Of a stretch of DNA of 64,000 nt, positions 1 to 8,100 are shown one piece after another. The stretch is from Planctomycetales bacterium 10988 (GTDB lineage Bacteria > Planctomycetota > Planctomycetia > Pirellulales > Pb10988). The stretch is taken from contig CP043547.1 of assembly GCA_009664345.1 (NCBI GenBank), positions 2,198,709 to 2,262,708 on the forward strand, in the 5' to 3' direction. Positions within the stretch are counted from its first letter, which is position 1. Each line of letters starts with the position of its first letter. The notes beneath the pieces are model-generated. The model was given only the letters and a program-made list of their open reading frames with translations, made no database searches and had not been told where the DNA came from. Both the position numbers and the translations under genes were made by a program.

Positions 1-31
1 TCGCCCCTCGTCCCTAACCCCTCGCCCCTCG
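1..31. repeat. C-rich repeat before ribD
   Basis: A C-rich tract made of CGCCCCTCG and CCCTAACCCCT units ends just before the ribD start codon. The 11-mer CTCGCCCCTCG at 21-31 recurs in inverted orientation at the 3' end of ribD (about 1186-1196), so ribD lies between inverted copies. No Shine-Dalgarno motif is visible in it. Confidence 0.6.
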
Positions 32-35
32 AAAC

Positions 36-1202
36 ATGTCCACCGATTTCTCTGCCGCCGACACCCGATTCATGCAACGAGCCTTGGAACTCGCGGCCGA
101 GGGGCAAGGCTGGGTCGAGCCGAATCCGATGGTCGGGTGTGTCTTGGTCCAGGGGGAAGAGATCGTCGGCGAAGGTTATCACGAACGGTATGGCCAAGCC
201 CATGCCGAGCGAAATGCGTTGAAGAATGCCGGAGAAGCCGCCCGGGGAGCAACGGCCTATGTGACGTTGGAACCTTGCTCGCATCAAGGAAAAACGCCCC
301 CTTGCACCCAGGGCCTTTTGGAAGCTGGCGTAGCGAAGGTGATCGCCGCCATGCGTGACCCCTTCCCACTCGTGGCAGGCCAGGGTTTCAAGCAACTCAC
401 CGAGGCCGGCGTTGAAGTTACTTTTGGGCTGCTGGAGGAAGAAGCACGGTGGCTGAATGCCCCTTATCTAAAACTTCTTGCGAAGAAGCGTCCCTTTATT
501 CTCGCAAAGTGGGCCATGACGCTCGATGGTAAAATCGCCACCAGAACAGGTGATTCCCGTTGGATCTCCGGACCTGCCAGCCGTCAGATCGTGCATCAAA
601 TCCGCTCTCGCGTGGATGGGGTCTTGGTCGGCAGCCAAACGGCCCTCAAAGATGATCCGCAATTGAATGCCCGTCTGCCTGCGACTTCGGAAGGAACTCC
701 CAAACTTCCGCGTCTTGCCAGCCGGATCGTCGTCGATTCGCAGGCAAGTCTTTCTCTCAACAGTCGCTTGGTTCAAACCGTACACGAACAACCTGTCCTC
801 GTTGCCATCGGCCCCCAAGCAGATCCGACCAAATGTGCCCAACTTCAAGCAGCCGGTTGCGAACTAATTCTATGTGAAGCCGCCACGCATCACGAACGTC
901 TTTTGCAACTTCTTGACGAACTCGGCCGGCGACGGATGACGAATATCCTGGTCGAAGGCGGTGGCCAAATTCTCGGGATGCTGCATGACTTACAAGAAAT
1001 CGACGAAGTTCACCTCTTCCTCGCTCCGAAAATCCTCGGCGGTGCCCAAGCCCCCGGCCCTTTTGCTGGCATCGGCCTGGAGTGGATGAAAGATGCAGAA
1101 ATGCTGGATGAGATTCAGGTCAGAATGATCGAAGAAGATGTGTATGTGGTGGGAAGGGGAGTAGAAAGGGGCGAGAAGCAAGGGGCGAGGGGCGAGATTT
1201 GA
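36..1202 (+). CDS. ribD: Bifunctional riboflavin biosynthesis deaminase/reductase RibD
   Basis: Cytosolic enzyme of riboflavin synthesis. It deaminates the pyrimidine made from GTP and then reduces its ribosyl side chain with NADPH. Residues 10-140 form the deaminase domain, with zinc ligands H56 (in HAERNA), C81 and C90 (PCSHQGKTPPC) and catalytic E58. Residues from about 150 form the RibD-C reductase domain, with KWAMTLDGKIA and LVEGGGQILG. The 388 residues slightly exceed the usual 360-370. The excess is a tail ending ERGEKQGARGEI, encoded by a G-rich repeat that has run through the original 3' end. The ATG at 36 fits the family N-terminus, although no ribosome binding site is visible. No other rib gene is in the window. 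Identification is firm. Confidence 0.96.
   Translation: MSTDFSAADTRFMQRALELAAEGQGWVEPNPMVGCVLVQGEEIVGEGYHERYGQAHAERNALKNAGEAARGATAYVTLEPCSHQGKTPPCTQGLLEAGVAKVIAAMRDPFPLVAGQGFKQLTEAGVEVTFGLLEEEARWLNAPYLKLLAKKRPFILAKWAMTLDGKIATRTGDSRWISGPASRQIVHQIRSRVDGVLVGSQTALKDDPQLNARLPATSEGTPKLPRLASRIVVDSQASLSLNSRLVQTVHEQPVLVAIGPQADPTKCAQLQAAGCELILCEAATHHERLLQLLDELGRRRMTNILVEGGGQILGMLHDLQEIDEVHLFLAPKILGGAQAPGPFAGIGLEWMKDAEMLDEIQVRMIEEDVYVVGRGVERGEKQGARGEI
1156..1196 (+). repeat. G-rich repeat encoding the RibD C-terminus
   Basis: The sense strand carries four GGGG runs within about 40 bases, in units such as GGGGCGAGGGGCGAG. The tract encodes the last dozen or so residues of RibD and ends at the stop codon. 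It is the inverted counterpart of the C-rich tract at 1-31 and could fold as a G-quadruplex in the mRNA (inference). Confidence 0.6.
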
Positions 1203-1327
1203 AGGTTTCCTTCTTCTTGCCTATGAAATTTTTTTATTCAAAAACAAAAAGCTGAGCCAAACTTTTAAAGAGATAAGGACGGATGGACAGTTAAGCAATA
1301 ACAGGCTGGTGCAGGTTTCCACTACCA

Positions 1328-1384
1328 AACACTAACCCCTAACTTCTGGCCCCTGACCCCTCTCTAATCCCTACTCCCTCTATC
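1328..1384 (-). repeat. G-rich repeat immediately 3' of smpB
   Basis: On the smpB sense strand this is a purine-rich tract with GGGATTAG, GGGGTCAGGGG and GTTAGGGGTTAG units. It begins at the smpB stop codon. It resembles the tract at the ribD end and, more loosely, the one at the purF end. At least four G-runs are present. No ordinary stem-loop terminator is seen between ribD and smpB. Confidence 0.55.
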
Positions 1385-1942
1385 CTATCTCCTTCTCAAC
1401 GCTCGTTGCATCTCCCGTTCGGCGGTTTTCTTCTTCATCACATTTCGCTTGTCATGCAATTGACGACCACGGCAAATACCGAGCAATACCTTGACTTTGC
1501 CCTCTTTGAAATACATTTTGAGCGGAACTAACGTGAGACCTTTTTGATACGCCTTGCTGGCAAACTTGATGATCTCGCGCTTGTGCATCAAGATTTTTCG
1601 CGACCGTTGAGGGTCATGATTGAGATAACTCGCCTCTTTATATTCAGGAATGTCACAGCCGACGAGCCAAACTTCGTCATTGCGTACGCGACCATAGGAC
1701 TCTTCCAACGAACAATGCCCGACGCGGAGACTCTTCACTTCGCTGCCGCGTAGCACCAATCCGCATTCAAGCGTTTCCAATACATCATATTCATGGCGGG
1801 CCTTCCGATTGTTGGCGATCATTCGCTCATTATCGTGTTCGCGATCCGCTTTTTTCTTCTTTGACTTCGCCGTGGGACCATCCTCCAACTGTCGCTTTCC
1901 TCTGCCACGCCCGTTCAATCTGCTGGCGGAAAGCCGTCTCAT
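1385..1942 (-). CDS. smpB: SsrA-binding protein SmpB
   Basis: Binds tmRNA and delivers it to stalled ribosomes for trans-translation. The conserved core begins at ANNRKARHEYDVLE and continues through GLVLRGSEVKSLR, a GRQLHDKR segment and a basic tail ending in RRR, as expected for SmpB. The frame gives 185 residues, about 25 more than usual, because of an Arg/Lys-rich N-terminus. The start is uncertain. The ATG at 1942 has no ribosome binding site. A TTG at 1888 is preceded by AGAGGAAAG and would give 167 residues, near the family norm. An ATG at 1822 would give 145. The last codons merge into a G-rich repeat. The gene converges with ribD. No ssrA (tmRNA) gene was recognised nearby. Confidence 0.95.
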   Translation of the reverse strand: MRRLSASRLNGRGRGKRQLEDGPTAKSKKKKADREHDNERMIANNRKARHEYDVLETLECGLVLRGSEVKSLRVGHCSLEESYGRVRNDEVWLVGCDIPEYKEASYLNHDPQRSRKILMHKREIIKFASKAYQKGLTLVPLKMYFKEGKVKVLLGICRGRQLHDKRNVMKKKTAEREMQRALRRR

Positions 1943-2337
1943 CTTGTTTGAAAGTATCTATTTCCATTATGGGGAAAACTCGCCTCTCGGCAATCCGTGA
2001 GCAACTTTTAGGCCAAATTCCCCTGACTTTTTCTTGCTCTCGAAATGGCTTCTGCCCCCAGAAACTCGCTAGAATCTCTTTCCGAAATCCCCAATTGATG
2101 GTACATTAGTAGGAGTTCGACCGGGGTTTCTGTCTCGGTCGTTTTCTATTCACGGCAGGATAGATGGTCGTACAACAGATCAAACGCTGAGGGCGGCACA
2201 GTTCCAAGCTGTTCCTCATTCCAAACTCGTTTACTCCATCTCGACTTGATCCGCATGGGCAAGAATACTTTTTGAACATGCCTCCTATCAATCGAGATTG
2301 AAGGTTCTTGGTTCGTATTTGTTTTCTGGAAGCAACG
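1943..2337. other. Intergenic region between smpB and lipB
   Basis: About 395 bases between divergent genes. I see no RNA gene, repeat or convincing promoter. The 3' end contains GGAAG six bases before the lipB ATG at 2338. Confidence 0.5.
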
Positions 2338-3090
2338 ATGGCGAAGTCTTCACAATCCACATCCGGCGTTTCCCTGGAAGCCTTTCTCATGGGAACGGTG
2401 GACTTTGACGCATGCTTGGCGTTGCAGCAGAGACTTGTTTACGAACTTAGTGGCCGCGACGATGGCCAAGTGGCCTTGCTACTCTGCGAACATCCGCCTT
2501 TGATCACGATCGGGCGAGCTGGCAGCTGGCAACATGTCCACCTCAATCAACGCGAACGCACCAGCCGAGGGCTTGCCGTCCGCTGGGTCAATCGCGGCGG
2601 TCCGGCGATTCTCCATGCACCAGGGCAGTTGGCCGTTTACCCCATCTTTCCCTTGGATTGGCATGAAATCGCGATCGGGACGTTCTTGGAACGCTTTCGA
2701 TCCGGGATGCAAGAAGTCCTGAGCGAATTGGGAATCCAATCCACCACGCGACCGGGGTCCTTCGACTTGTTTGGCCGCACCGGGCAACTCGCGATGACCG
2801 GGGTAGCCGTCAAGAACTGGACCACGTATTATGGTATGTACTTAAATGTTCGTCCGCCGAGCCATCTTCTTTCGGTCGTCAGCAGCGATCCGGAAGAGAA
2901 TCAAGCGACCTCGACCCTTCACCGAGAACGGCGACTTCCGCTTTCGATGACCCGCGTACGCGAAGCGGTCGTGCGGCATCTGGCGACTTCGTTTGGATGC
3001 CAACGCTTCCATGTCTATTCGGGCCACCCTCTATTTCCATCGGTATTGCATGCAAACTCGCACTCCCAAACCGCTGCCCGTGTTGGGTAA
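2338..3090 (+). CDS. LipB-family octanoyltransferase homologue lacking the catalytic Lys and Cys
   Basis: A member of the BPL/LplA/LipB fold. Canonical LipB moves octanoate from acyl carrier protein to lipoyl domains through a Cys thioester assisted by a Lys. Family motifs are visible: NRGGPAILHAPGQLAVYPI (residues about 85-103) and GMYLNV (166-171). However, the segment that carries the catalytic Lys in E. coli LipB (KICSLG) reads QLAMTG here, with Q150 at the Lys position. Counting the family spacing of 34 residues, the catalytic Cys position (PCG) falls at D184 in VSSDPEEN. The usual His of the HG motif is Tyr. The ATG at 2338 follows GGAAG; an upstream TTG at 2308 is less likely. The 3' end overlaps lipA, so the two are probably co-transcribed. 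It may be inactive, regulatory, or use different chemistry (inference). Confidence 0.85.
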   Translation: MAKSSQSTSGVSLEAFLMGTVDFDACLALQQRLVYELSGRDDGQVALLLCEHPPLITIGRAGSWQHVHLNQRERTSRGLAVRWVNRGGPAILHAPGQLAVYPIFPLDWHEIAIGTFLERFRSGMQEVLSELGIQSTTRPGSFDLFGRTGQLAMTGVAVKNWTTYYGMYLNVRPPSHLLSVVSSDPEENQATSTLHRERRLPLSMTRVREAVVRHLATSFGCQRFHVYSGHPLFPSVLHANSHSQTAARVG

Positions 3091-4000
3091 TTCGTCTCTT
3101 CCCATTTTGGAAAACAACAACTCCTGTGCGCACACCACGCCGCAGGAAGACGAACGCCTCCCACGTTGGCTGAAGCGAAAGATTCCCAAAGGTTTCGGTG
3201 CCCACTCGACGACGAAGTTGCTTGACGATTTGCGTCTGGAAACCGTTTGCGAAAACGCGAAGTGTCCGAATCGCATGGAGTGCTATGCCCATCAAACGGC
3301 GACCTTCATGATCTTGGGCAATGTCTGCACGCGACCTTGTGGGTTCTGTGCGGTGGCTCGTGGGAAAGGCTCGGAGCTGGAACTTGACGAACCGGAACGC
3401 GTCGCCGAAGCGGCCGCTCGCCTGGGCCTAGAGCATGTCGTAATCACTTCCGTCACTCGCGACGATCTGCCTGATGGCGGTGCCGAACATTATTATCAGT
3501 GCATTCAAGCGGTCCGCAAACGCACCGGTGCCGCCGTGGAAGTCTTGACGCCGGACTTCATCAAGAACAAATCCGCCCTTGATCGCGTCATCGAAGCCGC
3601 GCCGGAAGTCTTCAACCACAATACCGAAACGGTCCCGCGACTCTACCGCAAAGTTCGCGGCAGCAAGAGCGATTACCGCTGGACGCTCGGCTTGTTGAAA
3701 CGCGTTAAAGAACTCAATCCGAACATCAAGACCAAAAGCGGTTTAATGCTCGGCCTTGGGGAAACTCGGGAAGAATTGCTCGACACGCTCGCCGATTTGC
3801 GAGAGATTGATTGCGACTTCCTGACCTTGGGACAATATCTCAAGCCTGGCCCGAATTATCTTCCGGTGGTTCGCTACATCCATCCGGATGAATTTGAAGA
3901 GTTGGGTGAGATCGCCAAGAACCTTGGTTTTCGCAATGTGGCGAGCGGCCCCTTTGTCCGCTCCAGCTACCACGCCCGCGAAATGGCCGAAAGCGAATAG
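3050..4000 (+). CDS. lipA: Lipoyl synthase LipA
   Basis: Radical SAM enzyme that inserts two sulfur atoms into octanoylated lipoyl domains to form the lipoyl cofactor. With the ATG at 3050 the protein has 316 residues. The auxiliary [4Fe-4S] ligands are C67, C72 and C78 (CENAKCPNRMEC). The radical SAM motif is C93-x3-C97-x2-C100 (CTRPCGFC). The C-terminal RSSYHA motif that binds the auxiliary cluster is present. Every expected catalytic element is intact, in contrast to the LipB-like neighbour. The frame stays open upstream to a TTG at 2993, but the family N-terminus favours 3050. The gene overlaps the end of the lipB homologue by 41 bases and is followed 41 bases later by a lipoyl-like domain gene, which suggests a three-gene operon. 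Confidence 0.97.
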   Translation: MQTRTPKPLPVLGNSSLPILENNNSCAHTTPQEDERLPRWLKRKIPKGFGAHSTTKLLDDLRLETVCENAKCPNRMECYAHQTATFMILGNVCTRPCGFCAVARGKGSELELDEPERVAEAAARLGLEHVVITSVTRDDLPDGGAEHYYQCIQAVRKRTGAAVEVLTPDFIKNKSALDRVIEAAPEVFNHNTETVPRLYRKVRGSKSDYRWTLGLLKRVKELNPNIKTKSGLMLGLGETREELLDTLADLREIDCDFLTLGQYLKPGPNYLPVVRYIHPDEFEELGEIAKNLGFRNVASGPFVRSSYHAREMAESE

Positions 4001-4041
4001 TACTTTTTGAATTTTTCTTGACTTCTTTCCGAGAACCGAGC

Positions 4042-4299
4042 ATGACCTCGAACCGTACAATGCTGGTTCTCCCCGATTTGAACCTTCCTGCCACCACCCC
4101 GGTGCAGGCAAGTGTCTACTTGGTCCCAGAGGGAAATACCTTCTTCCTCGGCGATCGTCTGTTGGAAGTCTTTGCCGGAAGTGCAACCTTTGACCTGCCT
4201 GCACCTGTCAGCGGTCGCTTGGTCGAATGGCTTGTCGACGAAGGCGAAACACTCACCATCGGGCAAGAGTTGGCCATCCTCGAAGCCACTGATCTTTGA
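4042..4299 (+). CDS. Stand-alone lipoyl/biotinyl-like domain without the acceptor lysine
   Basis: An 85-residue protein that is almost entirely one biotinyl/lipoyl-type beta-barrel. The hallmark turn DLPAPVSGRLVEWLVDEGE (51-69) is followed by a closing strand near ELAILE. In lipoyl domains the modified lysine lies in a DKA turn about six residues before the P-A/S-P motif. Here the aligned stretch is EVFAGSATFDLPAP, with S47 in place of Lys. No other lysine is present in the domain, so standard lipoylation or biotinylation looks impossible. I chose the ATG at 4042; a TTG at 4018 is also in frame. It follows lipA closely on the same strand, which suggests a role linked to lipoate metabolism, for instance as a decoy or regulatory partner (inference). 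Confidence 0.75.
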   Translation: MTSNRTMLVLPDLNLPATTPVQASVYLVPEGNTFFLGDRLLEVFAGSATFDLPAPVSGRLVEWLVDEGETLTIGQELAILEATDL

Positions 4300-4323
4300 C
4301 CAAATCAAAAAGCACTTTTTACT

Positions 4324-5091
4324 TTATGCTAGCGTTTCGAAATCCAACTGCCCCCAAAGGCTTGGGTCTTCGGCAAAAGGAAACGGATCACCCGCGGTAA
4401 ACGTCCATTCGCCCAGCTCGCGGTCTTGCAAATAATATTGAAAGCCGACTTGGGGGGTTTCTTCCGGGGCAAATCCCGAAAGGATCGCAGCAGGCAGAAA
4501 GATCGCCAATTGATAACCGCCGGAAATCGACTTGCTTGTAATTTCCAAGAGGGAAGAATCAATCTCAGGAGGTTCCGCCTTCGCTCGGGCGACAGGGGCC
4601 GTCTCCAAAATCGGGGCCTTTTGCGATTTCCCTTTTCCTTCCGGCAAAGCAATGAACCTCTGGCAGTATCGCGTTGCCCGCTTCACGCCCGGTGAAGGAC
4701 GCATATCAAGTAAGAGTTGCAAACCATCGCTCTCTTCTAAACGCGTCGATCGACACCAAGGAAGCGAACGCTTGCCGGTGAGCCGTAAACAAAATCCTAG
4801 CCCTGTCTCCGACCAGCCCGCCCGCAGGTCCACAAACTCCGGCGCTCCTTCGAGCGTGCCAAACTCCGGCAATCGGTACGCTTCTGAAAGTGCTTGTGTT
4901 TTCGCCAGGTCCAACTTTTCGACATGAAAACAAGGAACTGCAAAGCGAAAGAAAAAACGGGCAGGAATCTCCGGCGGTTGAACTCCCGCCATCGAGGCAT
5001 CGCCGGCATCCGCACTCAATGCCGCCATCTCCTCCCCACTTAAAACCGCGGAGACCGCCTTTTTCCGTCGTCGCCGTCGTTTTCTCGCCAT
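4324..5091 (-). CDS. Conserved-looking hypothetical protein with possible CBM9-like fold
   Basis: 255 residues with a very basic N-terminus (MARKRRRRRKK), no signal peptide and no membrane segment. The C-terminal part resembles the beta-sandwich of CBM9/DOMON-like sugar-binding domains: DGLQLLLDMRP near residues 122-132, a long strand GYQLAIFLPAAIL, and an ending of the DPSLWGQLDF type. That comparison is by eye and weak. The gene lies 39 bases downstream of uvrA on the same strand, so it may share its transcript, and it converges with the lipoyl-like gene. I do not recognise a specific function. Confidence 0.65.
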   Translation of the reverse strand: MARKRRRRRKKAVSAVLSGEEMAALSADAGDASMAGVQPPEIPARFFFRFAVPCFHVEKLDLAKTQALSEAYRLPEFGTLEGAPEFVDLRAGWSETGLGFCLRLTGKRSLPWCRSTRLEESDGLQLLLDMRPSPGVKRATRYCQRFIALPEGKGKSQKAPILETAPVARAKAEPPEIDSSLLEITSKSISGGYQLAIFLPAAILSGFAPEETPQVGFQYYLQDRELGEWTFTAGDPFPFAEDPSLWGQLDFETLA

Positions 5092-5130
5092 AATCTACTC
5101 TCTCATCTTCTTCGTTGCTAAGTTGCTCAA

Positions 5131-8100
5131 TCAGGAAATCGCCGCCGCGGCCACCACCTGGAAATGCTCTTGTAGCAAGGTCATTAGCCCCGGTTGATTC
5201 AATTCGTCCGCTGTTTTCAAGGTGAAACGAATGGCATCGAAGTCCTCTTTTTTCTCCTCGATCAACTCCACTTCGTGCAGCCACTGCACCAACTGCCCAT
5301 AGGCGAACGCCCCGCTTGGACCATTGAGTTGAACCACCAAACCTTCCACCTTCTTGGTGATCATCGTCACCCAAGGCTGTGATTGTTGCGGAATGGAATA
5401 ATGCACTAAGAGTTGCTGCTTCCAATCGAATTGGCCGTCAGGAGCAATCGACCGCAAGAGGTCCGCGAGCGACTGTAACAGTTCGGGATGCTCCCAATCG
5501 AGAGTTTTGCCAGCAGGGAAACCGCTCGATCCGAGGTGCCACTTCTCCCCCATGACCTTCCACGGCATCCAGTTCTCGACATTCTGCCCACGCAAGTCAT
5601 TTAGTTGTGAGAAACTCTCGATCGCTTCGGCAAGAAACTTGGAAAAGGATTTCGAGTTCAGCTCACTTCCTTGATGAATTTTGAACATAATTTCCTGCAT
5701 CGGGCCGCGTTGCTGACGAACAGTCACCCGAGCATCTGAACCATAGACCGGCAAATCCTGCATTTCATCGAGCGTTGGCAAAGGAAACTCACGCTGAAGA
5801 GTCGCCTGCTTGAACGTGTTTCGCTTCACCCGAAATTTCAACGTGAGAATCCAAGGATGAGAGGTGTGTGCATGTAAAAACCAACCGTGTGACTTCACCG
5901 GAGCGGCGATTTCCACCACCGAGCGATGGTTCCAATTCGTTTCGCTGAACTCCCCGTTCTCCTGGATTTGGTCCACCAACTCGCCTAGAAAATTGCCGTC
6001 CCATTTGCATGGTTTTCCCTTGGTACTGACGCGATCCTCGGTATGCCACTTGCGACCATTCTCCTCCCACGGCATCTGAACCTCAGCCCCGAGGCTTTCC
6101 AGCTCGGTTTTGAGAGACTCAACCGCTTCCTCTTCTGGCACAAAGACGGACCGTTCTTGATATGGCCCAGCGGCGAGAATCTCCGTGAGGACCTCCCCGG
6201 TATACGATCGCAAAACGGGAACCGGTGCGGCTTTCTTCGTCTTCCGCTTCTTAGTGGTTGCATTGTTTTCGGTTGATTTTTGGGCTTTGGCATAGGAAAC
6301 CACTTCTTCTGGCGTGCCGCAAGTCACCAACTGCCCGCCAGCTTGCCCAGCCTCGGGGCCAAGCTCCAAAATCCAATCCGCACACTTCATCACATCGAGA
6401 TTATGCTCAATGACGACAACCGTATTGCCCAAATCCACCAATCGCTGAAAGACATCAAGCAACTTCGCCAAGTCTTCAAAGTGCAATCCGGTGGTCGGCT
6501 CATCCAATAAATAGAGTGTTCTGCCAGTGTCCGGCCTTCCCAATTCCGCCGCGAGCTTCACGCGTTGGGCCTCCCCACCTGAGAGCGTTGGGGCCGGTTG
6601 TCCAAGGCGAAGATATTCCAAGCCAACATCACACAGCAACTTCAAGACGCGATGAATCTTGGGAACATTTTCGAAAAGCTCTTTTGCCTTGCCACAAGAA
6701 AGCTCCAACACATCGGCGATACTCTTGCCACGGAATTGAACTTCCAGGGTCTCCGCCTGATAGCGACGCCCTTTGCACGACTCGCATTCCACCCAAACGT
6801 CGGGCAAAAAGTGCATTTCAATCAATCGCTGACCACTGCCCTGGCATTCCTCGCAGCGACCGCCGGGGACATTGAAACTAAACTGCCTCGCCGAATAACC
6901 ACGAATCTTCGCCAGAGGAATCTGGGCAAACAGATCACGAATCAAGTCAAAAACCCCGGTGTAGGTTGCCGGCGTCGAGGTCGGCGAATTGCCAAGCGGT
7001 TGCTGATCGACACGAATCACCTTGTTGATATGCTCGATGCCCTCGATCCGAGCATGCGAACCGGGAATCAAGCGGGCACGATGCAACCGACGAGCCATCG
7101 CCTTATAAAGGATGTCCTCAATCAGGGTACTTTTGCCACTTCCGCTCAGCCCTGCCACCACGGTCAACGTGCCAAGCGGAATCGAAACATCAATCGATTT
7201 CAAATTATGATGGCGAGCCTGACAGACGGTCAACCACTGCTGTTCCACCGGGCCGACTTCTTGGGCATCAAACTTCTCCGCCGAGGCGATATCACACCCA
7301 ACAGCTAACTCCTCCACATCGCAACGGGCATCAATTCGCCGATTCGCAGGAATGGCAATCGACTTTTTTCCGGACAAAAACGGCCCGGTAACCGAACTCT
7401 TGCGGCGAGCAACTTGCTTCGGAGTTCCACTCGCCACAATATTTCCGCCGAACTCCCCTGCCCCAGGCCCAAAGTCGAGCAACCGGTCCGCCGCCTCTAA
7501 CACCTCGCGGTCATGTTCGACCAATAATAGAGTGTTGCCCAAATCTCGCAGGCGTTCTAATGCCCGAATCAGCCGACGATTATCTCTCGGATGCAGCCCG
7601 ACCGTCGGTTCATCCAGCACATACAGCACGCCGGTCAGCCCGCTGCCGATTTGACTCGCCAATCGAATCCGCTGAGCTTCCCCGCCGGACAAGGTCGGTG
7701 CCGTGCGGTGAAGGGTCAAGTATTCCAAACCAACTTCGACCAGGAATCGCAAACGATTGCAAATCTCCCGCAAGATTTCCTCGGCAATCTTGGCCTGGCT
7801 CGTGTCTAACTTCCGCGTTTCGAAATAGGTCAAAAGCTCATTGAGTGGCAATCGGCAGACATCATCAATCGTCAAACCGCCTGCGTCGGAAATTTCCGCC
7901 TCTTTCTCGGCTAAATGCAAATGATAGGCAGCGGCATCATCGCGAAGGCGACTTCCTCCACAAGTCGAACACTCGACCTGATCGACGATCGCATCGAATT
8001 TCCCCCGTAAACTTGCCGACAACCGGCATGCCTCGGCAATCGCCGGATAAAGTCCTTTATATTGAAAGCGAAACAGCGGGCGTTTTGACTTTTTCTTCCC

